The notes below the pieces were generated by a model. That model was not told the DNA's origin. It made no database searches and saw only the letters and a program-made list of their open reading frames with translations. Source: Gordionus sp. m RMFG-2023 (Eukaryota > Nematomorpha > Gordioida > Chordodea > Parachordodidae). From it: 64,000 nucleotides of DNA. Position numbers and translations under genes: made by a program. How positions within the stretch are numbered: position 1 is the first letter of the stretch; each line of letters opens with the position of its first letter. This document shows positions 10,201 through 21,718 of the stretch, one piece after another. The DNA is taken from assembly GCF_954871325.1 (NCBI RefSeq), contig NC_088775.1, forward strand, positions 77,229,561 through 77,293,560, written 5' to 3'.

Positions 10201-13200
10201 TTTTAACTTTTTTCTAAAATTTAAAGTATAATATATCTTTGAAATATAGTAATTCATATCACAATTAATGAAAACCTTTTATCCTCCTACCCCTCCAATG
10301 GCTACGCGCATGTCACAATATCATATAAAGCAAACGAGAATTTAGATATTATTAAAAAATTATATTATTTTAAAACGTGGGAATAAATCAGAATAATTAT
10401 ATTCAATTTTACCGAAGCCATGACTTTACAAACGGCCGCTTCCAGCTGATAATCTCCTTCAGCTTCACCATCTTTGCCTTTAGCTTCTAAGTCCATTATT
10501 CCCGCCAAATGGAAAGCTATACTTTCGCAAATATACTGCCTAGCGGCCATCTTAGAAAGTTTTTCCTGCACTGCCCCGTAATTTCGAATAGGACGGGAAT
10601 CAAATTGGTGCCTAGCATCGGCAAAGGCGGCCGACTTTTCAACACAACAACGCATCAAGCCCGCCAAAGCGCCTGCCATGCCAAACCTATGATTTGAATA
10701 AAAATTTTGTTCATTATTTATAATCGCTTCCTCTATTTTTTTTTAAATTGGAAATATCGTTTATATGAAAAATTCAAATAAGAAATATATCTATATTATG
10801 TGGGGAGGTGGGATTCAATTTTATTATTTACACTTTATATAAATCTTTTCCTTCATTGTTAGACTTTTTTTAAATTTTTTATTCACAAAACATCTATCAT
10901 CCATTTTATATCACTCATATAATAAATTGACTATAAAATTATCATAAATGTAAATTTAAGGAGGTAATTTTATCAATTTACTAGAAAATTATTCATCAAG
11001 AAGTCTTTCTTAAATCAACATTAAAATGTATTAAATATTTCAAAAAAAACCTTCCTCCGTTCAAGATGGAAACGGCTATTTTGAAGCCATTTATAGGGTT
11101 TTGAGCACCTGTGGTCTGGCCCAGCAAGTTGGCCTCTGGTACCAGCGTATCGTTGAATACCAATTCAGCCGTGTTCGAACCTCTGATTCCCATCTTTTTT
11201 TCCGGTGGCCCGCTTAATTTTGATAGAAAACATAGTAAACCTTCTTATAGTGAGTTGGAAAAGGTAACGATCGTTCACTAAAATAAGAATTATACTATAT
11301 CCCATTCCATATTTTTTGATTATTTTTTAAAAAAATTAAAGAGGTGCTCCCAAAGTGCGATATTCGCCTGGAGGCTTTATTTCTAAAACAATCAATTTTG
11401 AAGAAAATATATCCGATCTTTTTACAAATTATGGGAATATAACTTTTGATCAGACAATACATTTAGGCCAATGTTTAATTATTACAAGGTTATAACCGTT
11501 CTAATTATTACTATGCATAAAATAAAGATTTAAGAGAATAATTTGAGATAAGGAGGCTGTGGGAAGGCATAACAACTGTTTTGTTATTTTAAACAAATGA
11601 GAGAAAAAGCGGAAAAAAGATGTATAACTATTTAATTTGAGTAATGAATGGATTGTGATTGTTGCCTCAAAATATGGTAAAATTTAGACTATTTTAATTT
11701 TTTATATAAGAAATCAAACAAACCTTGCAATTATAACGTTAATAAAAAAAACCTGGTTACACCGCCAAACTTTCTTTCGACTATAAAAGCGCGAATGTCA
11801 TCATAATCATTTTTAGATTCGGCGCCCTTTTTGACATTAGCAGCATTACTAGGATCTTTGAGCCTGGCAAAAACGGTGAATATCTCTGCAAAACCGGCGT
11901 TACTTATCCATAATTTAGTTCCGTTTAGCTTGTAAGCTTTTCCTAAGGGGGATAAAATAAATCCCTGGCTTGTTTAATTGAGTTCATATGTAGCAATAAT
12001 TTAATAACTATTTATCAATTTTAAACCTAAGTATAAAGAAACATTTTATCAGATAAAAAAATCAGAAGCTGCAGCATAGAACGGAAAAATTAGCTCAGAA
12101 ACCGGGATTATGCCTGAAAAAGGCGAGTAAAAACCCGGGTGGGACCAACGAGAAGAAAAAACAAATTCTATCAAATATTATCGCGCCTGACAATATTTTT
12201 TTTAAAAATATTCGTGGCCTGCAGGTCTTTAGAAAAAATAAATCAAAGTCAATTTTTAAAAAATCTACCATATTCTGTATCAACAAGAGTGGCGGTAGTT
12301 TTAATGGCAGCGGCATCGGAGCCCGCCGATGGTTCGGTCAAACAAAATGCTGCCACATGTTCGCCCGTTGCCAGCTTGGGCAAGTATTTGGCTTTTTGTT
12401 CTTCGGTCCCATACATAATTATACCTTTTAGGCCTATTTTTTTGTGATCGATTTTGAAAAGTATTGATATGTGAAATATACAAAATAAATATTAAATAAG
12501 TATGGATAAAATATAAATGCCAAGGAACTTTTAATGCCTGCAAGAACTAACAAAATAAACTAAACTGAGTAAGGTGAAAATGCACCTGTGACGATATCTA
12601 GATAAAATAATAAGACATTAAGACCATTTGAATAAAAATAATTAAATATATCGGGTAATAGTATTGGCAAAAATCAAAGCATCGATCGGTACTCGATGAT
12701 ATAATGACAAAAGCGATAAAATGTGTAACGTCTAAGAGTTATAAACAAATTTAGAAGATAAGTATAAATAAGAAACTGTCATTAAACAATTAATTATCGA
12801 TTCAAAATCAAATTTCATTTTAAATAAATTAAATAATAAAATGTAATCAATTCAATTTATCAATGGAGTCTGACAGGAATGTTAAAAAAAGGGGGTTTAA
12901 ATCGTTCTTGACTTATATTGGGTCAAACGCCTTTACTTAATAGTACAATAAAAAAAAAACCTCAATTATAAATACACATTCTAACAAAGCGTGATCTGAG
13001 TGGATCTAAATTAAAATGGAAAAAATAGAAACCAAATTTTATGATAAAAGTAAATAGAAAAATTAGAAAGCTAATTCCTTGCAAGAGAGATCCAAACTTT
13101 CGGAAAACGAAGAGATTTTCAAAAAAACTGACAAAGAAATATGTTCTAAACAATGAAAAATGTAGATTTCTAGGATATATCATATAACCGTATACAGATG

Positions 13201-13584
13201 ATCTAACCCCTAACTTCTATATAAAAATTTAACAGTTGTGCGGTTTGATTAAATTACAGATATCCGAATACAAAAATGAGACAGACGAAGTAGGCTAAAA
13301 AAAAATTTCCACAATTTGGAAGTTTAATAAATAAAATAATTATTTGATACATAAATAAATCAGCAAAAACCAATAGATTGATGAGCTCCCAGGGTGATTC
13401 CGAGACCCATATCCATGCCTCTGCCCACACATTCCACCATTCGAGCATATTGAGTATTATTCAAGCCCAGTCCACCATATTTAGTAGGTATCTGCAATCC
13501 GAAGGCTCCCATATCTTTTAAACCATGCATCACTTTTTCAGATATTTCGCACTTCTCGTCATTTAGGGCCGGATTATTTACTTC
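7076..13584 (-). CDS. ACADVL: Very-long-chain acyl-CoA dehydrogenase, lacking N-terminal exon(s)
   Basis: FAD enzyme making the first double bond of long-chain acyl-CoA in mitochondrial beta-oxidation, passing electrons to ETF; the VLCAD/ACAD9 branch is a membrane-bound homodimer. Nine exons join in phase into 591 residues: EVNNPALND and the N-terminal helices, [12 protein letters not shown], the signature [67 protein letters not shown] and [11 protein letters not shown] with the catalytic glutamate. The extra C-terminal domain typical of VLCAD and ACAD9 follows, ending GNHPLGF like vertebrate VLCAD. The length is about 100 residues short of a full precursor: the transit peptide and first helices must lie above 13584 or outside the window. 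The catalytic glutamate and the ending favour VLCAD over ACAD9. The introns are 115 to 1399 bp, the largest carrying a LINE-like fragment. Confidence 0.95.
7379..7730 (-). CDS. ACADVL: VLCAD exon: C-terminal extension domain
   Basis: Acceptor TTTATATAAG, donor GCCGAG|GTATGA. It encodes the helical membrane-associated domain: [20 protein letters not shown], then [20 protein letters not shown] and [14 protein letters not shown]. The upstream in-frame ATG at 7753 is intronic and not a start. Confidence 0.9.
7990..8087 (-). CDS. ACADVL: VLCAD exon: linker to C-terminal extension
   Basis: Not obvious as an ORF, but the phase demands it. Acceptor AAAAAAAG, donor AAAAG|GTTTCA. It encodes [19 protein letters not shown] and DFFDQIKR, matching the ALKNP segment after the catalytic domain of vertebrate VLCAD. 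It begins in phase 0 and ends two bases into a codon, linking both flanking exons. Confidence 0.8.
8461..8605. repeat. Stray copy of the TGACAATTGTCA foldback unit
   Basis: About 145 bp in a VLCAD intron aligns with the ~115-bp tandem unit found at 46300-48775. It shares GTGACAATTGTCATAATCGT followed by the T-rich stretch and GGGTAAAAAGATATAT. A single unit outside the element suggests a degenerate remnant or capture of one unit. Confidence 0.7.
8849..9013 (-). CDS. ACADVL: VLCAD exon: catalytic glutamate
   Basis: Acceptor TTTAAATAG, donor CAA|GTTTGA. Encodes [33 protein letters not shown] and [19 protein letters not shown]; the glutamate in FEGT is the catalytic base. Both borders are phase 0. 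An antisense frame is open but is a shadow. Confidence 0.96.
9535..9900 (+). mobile_element. LINE/reverse-transcriptase-element C-terminal fragment
   Basis: Lies in the intron between the exons at 10413 and 9013. Interrupted frames read [28 protein letters not shown] and, further on, PFLKEIGRK and RIFLSS. These resemble the region after the reverse transcriptase domain of non-LTR elements in many invertebrates (the pattern RPDG..L.PW, then D.TC.DT.A..H). No intact frame remains. The family cannot be named by eye, and an unrelated retroelement type remains possible. Confidence 0.5.
10413..10686 (-). CDS. ACADVL: VLCAD exon: C-terminal helical core
   Basis: Acceptor CAAATCATAG, donor GCTTCG|GTAAAA. 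Encodes [39 protein letters not shown] and [10 protein letters not shown]. It carries an insertion relative to vertebrate VLCAD ([19 protein letters not shown] replaces a shorter turn). Confidence 0.95.
11051..11212 (-). CDS. ACADVL: VLCAD exon: end of beta-barrel
   Basis: Acceptor TCAAAATTAAG. Completes [18 protein letters not shown], then LVPEANLLG and ILNGG, ending GGAAG|GTTTTT. Both borders match the phase of the neighbouring exons. Confidence 0.93.
11753..11942 (-). CDS. ACADVL: VLCAD exon: central beta-barrel
   Basis: Follows CCCCCTTAG and ends ACCAG|GTTTTT. Encodes [32 protein letters not shown] and [13 protein letters not shown]. Confidence 0.95.
12269..12433 (-). CDS. ACADVL: VLCAD exon: FAD/substrate signature
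   Basis: Encodes [20 protein letters not shown] and the acyl-CoA dehydrogenase signature [16 protein letters not shown]. It ends with donor TATG|GTAGAT. The opposite strand is also open here but is only a shadow. Confidence 0.95.
13371..13584 (-). CDS. ACADVL: VLCAD exon: N-terminal helical domain
   Basis: Starts in phase 0 after acceptor ATCAAG and ends one base into a codon (ATTG|GTTTTT). Encodes [33 protein letters not shown] and [11 protein letters not shown]. Confidence 0.93.
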
Positions 13585-14300
13585 CTTGATAAGATTTATA
13601 TAAATTATTTTTGTTTATATAGATCGCAGGGTTTAGAGAAATTTAGCGTCATCAATGATGGCACTGTGGCTTAGACAAATAATCAGTGACGTTGCCATGG
13701 GAGGGGGGGGGGTGGTTCGGTCTGGACACCTCTTACGCCAAAAATGTTATATGATACATCTTTAATGTATATATTATATATTTTCCAATATATAATGTTA
13801 TACATTTTTATTTTTCTTTGTACTTAATATTGATTATACATTATTTAATTAAAATGATAAAGAAACAAGTTCCACTCGAAAATATTAATTAGATGGCGCT
13901 AATGAGTATTCAAATTCGATATGGTATAATCAAAATCCAAAAGACGATAAATATTATCTCTATTAAAAATTAAAAAAAATTATATCGTTATTTATTTTTA
14001 TTCTGATATGTGTGTTTTTCTATAGCATACTAATGGTCTAGGTTAAACTACCCAACTAAAATTTAAATATAATTATATTAATACATATAATTTTGATCAA
14101 ATATTTTTGCTGCATAAACACAACATAGAAAAATAACAAAATATGTTTCAAAAAATGCATTTATTATTTAATTTTATATATTTAAATAAAATATATACAA
14201 TAACCTAAAGATATTATGAAATTCGATATAAGAAAATATACTAATGATAATTTTGGAAGCAATTCGGTCTAATGAAGAATATCGAAGAGTGTGTTATATA
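13585..14300. other. No gene seen; orphan hAT-type end at about 13691
   Basis: CAGTGACGTTGCCATGGG followed by a poly-G run and GGTGGTTCGGTCTGGACACC resembles the left end of the element at 21648 (CAGTGGCGTAGCTACGGGGG). No partner right end was found. The missing first VLCAD exon was looked for here and not found. Confidence 0.45.
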
Positions 14301-15375
14301 CAGGACCGTAAACTCTCTAAAAAAGTTCAGGTTAGAGTTCTAGCTCAATGAAATATCTCTGAATCAGGTTCGGGTTTAGTTGGGTTCAGGGTTAGTGGTC
14401 CAGAAAAATAAAAACTTATAAAATTTAATAATAAAGAAATATCAGTTTTTTATGAACTTTATATTGTATTTAGGCCATATCATATAAATAATTTATTATT
14501 ATAATTAGAATATAAGCGAATTATCATAATTTTCATAATCGAGATGTTAAAATTAAAATATAGAATTATATCCCTAACTTTGAGAGTGCATTGCAACTTG
14601 CAATTAATAAAGCTATCTTACCTTGTGATTACATTTTTTTTCTCTGATCTTACTTTTAATTTAATAATCCAACAAAAATAAATATGCCTTATCTTAGAGA
14701 TCTGCAAAAGAAGGCTCGGCCCGTACCCGACCCAAACGGGCTTCAGATAGGGCCGGGCCTAATATTTTTTAAGAAAATTCGGGCCGGGTCGGATAGGGCC
14801 TTGGAAATTTTTTAAAATATATCTAAATTTATCAATTTTATGTTGAATTTTTTATGTAGTGATTTTATTTCTAGAAAGTAGACGCCATATAACATATCGT
14901 TTACTTTGAATAATTATAAAAATTAATTTCTATATTTAAATAAATTCGGGTCGGGCCGGCAAAACTTTATAAAAAAAATAATTTCGGACCGGGCCGGGCT
15001 TGAAAAATGAGGCCCAATGCAGATCACTACCTTATCTATTATTTGAAAAAAGTTACAAAATATGCTGGCAAAATTAAATTTTTTATGGAGTACTCTAAAA
15101 TATAATAAAAAGGATTCAATAATTTTCACCAAAAAAATTTTTTTTATATTGATAATAAAAAAAAATTATGTTTTATGTATTAAATAGTTTGCATGTATTT
15201 TTTATATTTTATTTTAATATAGTTTTATATGTTATTTTAAATATATATTTTAAAATAAATAACACTTAAAATTTTAAAAAAAGTTATTAAACCCTGAACC
15301 CTAAATTTAAAAAAAAAGTTTCAGGTTTGGGTTCGATAAAATAATGAGGGTTCGAAGGGTTCTGGTTCGGCCCTG
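14301..15375. mobile_element. Non-autonomous hAT element
   Basis: Ends CAGGACCG and CGGCCCTG are inverted and flanked by a perfect 8-bp target duplication GTTATATA (14293-14300 and 15376-15383), the hAT signature. No transposase is seen. Another hAT MITE (14695-15029) is inserted inside, so this one is older. Confidence 0.88.
14695..15029. mobile_element. hAT MITE with G+C-rich core, copy A
   Basis: Ends TAGAGATCTGCA and TGCAGATCACTA, with the perfect 8-bp duplication CCTTATCT (14687-14694 and 15030-15037). It contains repeated GGGCCGGGTCGG-type tracts that stand out from the A+T-rich surroundings. The copy at 43324-43684 shares both ends and interior. Confidence 0.9.
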
Positions 15376-15383
15376 GTTATATA

Positions 15384-17986
15384 TTAGATTTAGAAATTTG
15401 TTTTTAGGCAGGAATAATCGTTTAGCATGTTTAATTCCAAAAGCGTTTGAATTAAATATTTTCTAACTTCTCAAGACAACATTTAATGACCTTTTCTTAA
15501 TTGGATTGTATATAATTCCAATAACTAATTTCCGTATACAATTCATAGAATTATATGAGGGATGTAAATTTCTCCTGATATTTCAGAATTTTAGCTGGCT
15601 CATATTTTTCTTACAAATGATATCGTGAATCGAGATATTATCGTTCAAAAAAAATCCTTTTTTTAGGATATTGTATAGCTGGAAAGTCAAATATAAACTA
15701 ATAAATTTCTCTTCGATATCAGGTCACTCACTGGTTGTTTGATTTAATATATACGTTCGAATATTTCATTGTCAAAATATATATCAAATAAATTTATTGG
15801 GTGGATTATTATTGATGATTGAATAATTTTTATTATTGTCTAAAGGACGAAAGTAGTATTTCCATTTTATGTTTCTCCCAATCCCAATCTCCTAAAGTAG
15901 GTTATAAAAATATCCCCATCTATCATTTCTATGAATCTCAATCTCTCATGTGGTATACATTGGAATGTTTGTTGCAGTTCATTACATTAAAGTTGTATAT
16001 ACCAATAGCTCCTGCCATATTTTGAAAGATGGCAACTATGAAAAATTCTTTTTATTACAAAGATGAGCTTCTTGGTTTATTTATAAATGGTCTTTTTATA
16101 TCGTTTATATAACATGTCATAAAATATCATGTATTGTTAATTTTTTTCTATTAATTTATAATTCTACTTTTGATGAGTAAGCATAAAATGTAATGACAAA
16201 ATAATTTAATAGATAATGATTATCAACACATTACCAGACATAAGTGTAACCTATTTAAGTATTTTTTGAGGGATTTTATAGATTTAAGGGTTATTAATAA
16301 AAAGAAATTTATAATTTATTAAAAATCCAGTATATTTTATGAATTTAATTTAAGTTTTGGTATAAATATAATAAACATTGGTAAAACCCATTTTATAAAT
16401 ATTTATTTAAGAACTTGGGAAGAACTTTTAAAAATAAATAAGAAACTTAATTTATTAAAAGTTTTCGACGTGACATAATTATCAAAGTTTGAATAAAATG
16501 TTAATTAATAAAATTGAAATAAACTAGTTATTTTTGCAACAATAAGAATTTATTATTTTTCAAATAAATATAACAGGTCTCCAAGCATTATTTCCAAACC
16601 CTAGTGCAACATTTTCAATAGATAATATGTATATATCTTTTTGTGTCATTCTTTAATAATTTCTATCATATAAATCACTAATAAAACCTATTTATAACCA
16701 TCTTCTTAATATAGCAAAATTAATAATATATTTCTAAAGATTTATATTGGTTTTAATATAATTTCTTATATATATTTCTAATTTTCCATTTTATTTCTAT
16801 CCCTTAATTTTTTCCCCCCTTTCTATATCATATCTGGTATTTGACCAATTAAAATACTATCAATATAATAAATATACAGTTAAAAATTTTGTTGTTGGAT
16901 CAATTAACATCTTCAATGTATCTTTTTGATCTTCATTCAAAACTATGGAAAAAATATTATGTTATAAAGTTATATAAATATACTTTGAGGGTAAGGATAT
17001 ATTTGATCTGTTACAATTTTACCCCTAAAGAGATTTTTGATAAAAGACTTGCTTTCCTAGAATATAAGTTTAAATTAAATCACACTTTAATTTACTCTAA
17101 ATTGTTTTTCCTTTGATTTGGTAGAATATTCATATGATTTTATCCAATATTTGATTTGACCATGAAGGGAATAGCTTTATAAAATATTTACATATTTTAT
17201 TATAAAACAATAATTCTGCCTAAATAAAAAAAAAACTTTCTAAATTTATCTAATGCTTTATTATAATAATCAATATATTATTGAATTTAAGCTAATTATA
17301 ACCACAGATTGAAAAAATATATATTTTCAACTTTTTGAAAAACACATTCTGCATTAAAACAGGTGTAAATGGATTGATAATTTCAAAAATAGAACATATG
17401 TTCTCTTGGGTTGTTTAGCAAATTAATAATGACTAAATTATTAAATCATTTTTTAAATATGTATCAACTCTACTCTATAATTGGTCTTTTTAATCTTAGA
17501 CCTGTTATATTTATCTACCGTTTTTTGATTAATATATTTTTTTAGATTGCAGAGATTCAAACCATAAGGAATATCGGTTCGGTTCAGATAAAAATCACAT
17601 TTCTGGTAAAGATATAAGGAAGAAGAATAAATTATAACTGAAAACTCTTCCTTATGTTAATTTGGGCAGCCGACACTCTTAAATAACAATATACAAAAAT
17701 ATCCAAATATAATTACAGATTTATCAGTCAAAATTGATTACTATTCTAAAAGAATTATAAAATAAAAGAGTTTAACCTGGTTCACAGGCATACTTTTTAA
17801 TGGGTTAGGGTCAGTAAATATAACGGTTAAGTTTGAATCCATGTTTTTTTGTCTATACAAAATATGGTGTTTTATCTTGTTTGGTTTGTAATAAAATTAT
17901 GTATTCTGTTTGTATTTTTTTTATCGTCCATTATGTATAAACTAATAACAGAGGTTCAGATATTTTGTTTTAATATTATTAATATG
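15384..17986. other. Intergenic, no gene recognised
   Basis: Several frames of 60-75 codons are open (for example at 15819 and 16889) but none shows a domain or splice context. No element ends recognised. Confidence 0.45.
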
Positions 17987-19099
17987 GATACTGCAAAGAA
18001 TAAGGCAACTAACGATATGGCGCGAGGTGCGAGTCAGTAAAAATATATTTTATTAACTAATTTCTTTTTCTTTTCTTAAGGTATATATACATTTTTATAA
18101 GTCCAAATTAGAATACAAACGAAAAACAAAAAAGTAAAAATATTATAAAATATAAAAAGTAAGGTTACGCCAAAAGTTATAAATATAAGGTTATGCAATA
18201 AAATTATTAAATTAAATTACAAAAAATAATATTACAAAAAATTCAAATGCAAAAAATAAAAAGAATTAGATTATAACGTAACATTTTCCATCTTCTGATA
18301 ATTACATCGGAGAAGTCACAGAGAGTTTGTTGTCCAAGTGGTTTATCGTTTTGGTTGTCAATGTTGCATAAGTCACTAATCGTTGGCTTGTCCAAATCAT
18401 TGTTTGTTCGTTTTTGTTTAAATCGTGAGCTAGATATCCATATCGAATGTTTTACAAATCGTGACATTGTTATTATTATCATTTTTCAAAATCGTTATTA
18501 TCATCAGTAAGTTGCGAATAATAAGAAATAATAGTTCATCAAAATATAAAAATAAGTGAAGAATGATAAATAAATAAGATTGTTATATTTTTAGCGTTTT
18601 AATTTTTCGCGTTTTATTTTTTCGCGTTTTAGTGTTTAATTAATTTTTGCGTTTTAGTATTTAATTTATTTTTATTTATTTTCAATCTCCGAGGTTAAAA
18701 TATGCAAATAAAATATTATTCACATTTCTCTCTCTTTAAATAAAAAATTTAAATTTCACACCCTAGTTTTAATTCAAAAAGTGTTATTTTAATAAAAATT
18801 CTTCATAAGATAATTTTTAGAAAATGATCTCATCACATCATTTAAATATTTATCTAATCTTCAAAAGCTTTATTTCAAAAACATTTTTATCATATTAAGC
18901 ATTAAGGATTATTTAAATCAATCATGTGATTTAAACCTTTTAATTCATATGTTTTGATTACATTTTAATACATTTAAAATTAAAGTTTTATCTTCTTGTT
19001 TAGGATTTTTAATGGTTTATTTTTAATTATATCTAAGAATTCATCTTTAGGATTAGTTGTTAATTTACAACAATTCATCATTCAAGAAATCAAAAAATA

Positions 19100-19270
19100 A
19101 TATTTCACTAAAAATTTAAGTAAATTATTTTTATAGGCTTTTTGTGTGTTCAAATATATCCATTATGATTTTACATTTTAGTATCAATATTTCACTAAGA
19201 AATTATAAATAATTTTTTAAAGGCTTTTTGTGTGTTCAAATATATCCATTATGATTTTACATTTTAGTGA
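19100..19270. repeat. Tandem duplication inside the LTR element
   Basis: A segment containing GGCTTTTTGTGTGTTCAAAT and CATTATGATTTTACATTTTAG occurs twice, about 90 bp apart. Confidence 0.8.
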
Positions 19271-19554
19271 TTTTAAAAATTTATAACATGCCTTTATCCT
19301 GGCATAAAATCTTAATTTTTAATAACTTTTCTTCCTACGTGGATTAGAATAATAAGTAATCATCATTGGTCTCACAAAATAGAATTCATAACCTATCGTT
19401 CAACTTCCATATCAGTTCTTTCTAGGTTGTCACATTAGGTTAGGTGCTGGTTATCATATTCCAGTCCAACATCCAGAGCCAGGACACCATGAGAAAAGAA
19501 GCTTTTTGCATGAAATAACGTGCTAAGGTTTGATTCTTGGTCATCTACATAGAT

Positions 19555-19810
19555 TAGGCATTGGTCATATCAATAGATTAGGCAGTCACAATAAATAAGG
19601 TAGTCATAATAGGTAGTCATCTCCATATGTTAAGCAGTCTCCATAGGTTAGATAGTCATCTCAGTAGATTAGGTAGTCACAATAGATAAGGTAGTCACAA
19701 TAGATAAGGTAGTCACAATAGATAAGGTAGTCATAATAGGTAGTCATCTCCATAGGTTAAGCAGTCTCCATAGGTTAGATAGTCATCTCAGAAGATTAGG
19801 TAGTCATCTT
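19555..19810. repeat. Minisatellite of 15-18-bp units inside the LTR element
   Basis: At least a dozen diverged units of the type AGATAAGGTAGTCACAAT and TCTCCATAGGTTAAGCAG are arranged in higher-order blocks. Confidence 0.85.
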
Positions 19811-20148
19811 TTTCTAGTCCACCACCCAGAGCCAGGGCACCATGAAAAGAATAAGGATCTTAACGATATGGCGCGAGGTGCGAGTCAGTAAAAATATATT
19901 TTATTAACTAATTTCTTTTTCTTTTCTTAAGGTATATATACATTTTTATAAGTCCAAATTAGAATACAAAAGAAAAACAAAAAAGTAAAAATATTACAAA
20001 ATATAAAAAGTAAGGTTACGCCGAAAGTTATAAAAATAAGGTTACGCAATAAAGTTATTAAATTAAATTACAAAAAATAATAAAAATTAGATTACAAAAA
20101 ATTCAAATGCAAAAAACAAAAAGAATTAGATTATAACGTAACAGATAC

Positions 20149-21345
20149 CCAGCGTCTACATTAAAAGATATTTACGGGAAGCAAACTCCCCTCAAAAATA
20201 ATACCCTCCCCCATAAAAAAATTTCTCATTAAATTATATTTTTTTAATTATAATAGTGAACCCTTCATAACCTGTCATTTGCTATGAATCAATTATTGTA
20301 GTATGGTTCGGCATGAATATGCATTTGCTGATAGAATCTCTAACCCTCCTCAATTTCATTTGCATCCTATGGGGATTAGGTTTTATTATTAATAAATAGC
20401 ATCACAATCATTAAGGTACCACTCTTCAATATTATTTAGAACATATATTTTCATATACCTTCTACTCCCCTCCTCTCTCCAAATTATTTTTAAAAACATG
20501 GCCAAGCATAAATTGTGTTAAGGTAGATATTATTTATAAATGATTTGTAAATTATTTTTATATGTTAGAAAATATTTTAAGGATACAAAATTTAGGAACA
20601 AAGCAGATGATAGTTCTATTACTAAAATCCAGGTTTTAACATTTGCTCAAATTCAAAAATCTTCAAAGATCTTTTAAAAAAATTTCACACATTTTCATCT
20701 TCAAAGATTTTTTTCTCAAAAATGATTTTTTTTAAAACCTGCTAAAATCTGCTAATGTCTTGAGAAAAATAAGATTTAACACTCGATTTATTATTTACCC
20801 CCTACCAGTAGTGCCACTGGGGAGGGGCTCGAGTAAATTTGTAGAGTCCCTTTAAAATTTTGAATTTTTCTTTTATACTACTTAAAAAAAAGTAATAACA
20901 GATAATTTTAGCTAAAAAATGTATTAAGATAATGATAGTCAAAAAAAAAAGAAAGTAATTTTGGATAATGTTAGCCAATAAAGGCAACTTTGAAAATAAT
21001 TAAAAAAAAATTTTTGAGCCTCCTTAGATTGTAAAGACTAGTATCCCTTCTATCCTCTACTCCAATATAAAATTTTAAAAAAAAATGTAATTCCTATTAT
21101 ATAGAAAATAAAATAATTAAACGTTTTACCCACAAGGAGCAAACTGCCTACCATCTGGAAGCTATATTCAAGCAAATAACACTCCAATCCCTCACCTGGA
21201 ATTTAGATATTGCAATCTGTAAACTAACTGAGAAATACATTAAGAATCATATAAAAAATATATTTATATTTTGATTATATTGACAGAAAAGCCGCCATAC
21301 GATTCCAAGGGATAATTTTAGTAGATTTTTGCAAATTAATTAATA
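20149..21345. other. Intergenic, no gene recognised
   Basis: A+T-rich; contains TCTTCAAAGAT-type short motifs near 20660-20715 and a possible eroded element end at about 20806 (CAGTAGTGCCACTGGGG) without a partner. Confidence 0.4.
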
Positions 21346-21489
21346 AAACAGAGCAGGCGCGTACGCAGGAATTGGCTGTAAGGGGGGGGGGGAGATAATT
21401 TAATTTTTTTTAAGATAAAATTAGTTATTTAAAAATATAAAGCATAAAATTTATTAGGACTAATAACTATTTCTAATAAACAATTTTAA

Positions 21490-21645
21490 ATTAATGTGAA
21501 TTATAAAAATATTAGATATATGAACCGGCATATAAAAAACTAAAATAAATGTGAATTAAAAAATATTAAACGGATATAACCGGCGGCATATGAAAAACAT
21601 AAAATAAATGTGAATTTATAAAATATTAAGTAAATATAACCAGCA
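21490..21645. repeat. ~65-bp subterminal tandem repeats in hAT-1
   Basis: Three diverged units contain AAATGTGAATT..AAATATTA and ATATAACCGGC. A partial fourth unit resumes at 24276 on the other side of the inserted MITE. Confidence 0.75.
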
Positions 21646-21718
21646 CACAGTGGCGTAGCTACGGGGGTGGTTTTCGGGTTTGGACCCCTCCCAGAGCAAA
21701 TTTTTCTTTTAGATTATA

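Larger units (their letters stand above)
17992..20143 (-). mobile_element. Small coding-poor LTR retroelement (TRIM-like), fossil
   Basis: Two long terminal repeats of about 292 and 301 bp (17992-18283 and 19843-20143) with TG...CA ends flank 1.56 kb. The whole is bounded by a 5-bp target duplication GATAC (17987-17991 and 20144-20148). On the minus strand a purine-rich stretch precedes the 3' repeat and TGGTGCCCTGGCTCTGGG follows the 5' repeat, suggesting primer-binding site and minus orientation. The interior has no recognisable gag or pol, only a short frame near 18243-18482 and a minisatellite, so it depends on other elements. The repeats differ at a small number of sites, so it is moderately young. 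Confidence 0.85.

Noticed and set aside
12139-12447. Plus-strand open frame of 102 codons
   Set aside because: Antisense to the VLCAD exon at 12269-12433, which has clear family motifs and correct splice phases.
12301-12543. Minus-strand frame overlapping the VLCAD exon
   Set aside because: Wrong frame; the VLCAD frame gives [12 protein letters not shown].
13254-13448. Minus-strand 64-codon frame
   Set aside because: Overlaps the VLCAD exon at 13371-13584 in a different frame and has no domain.
16889-17116. 75-codon plus-strand frame
   Set aside because: Slight resemblance to a kelch-type strand only; not enough to claim.
18243-18482. 79-codon frame as a gene of its own
   Set aside because: Lies at the edge of and overlaps the LTR of the 17992-20143 element and shows no known domain.
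20806-21060. Possible element starting CAGTAGTGCCACTGGGG
   Set aside because: No inverted partner end and no target duplication found.
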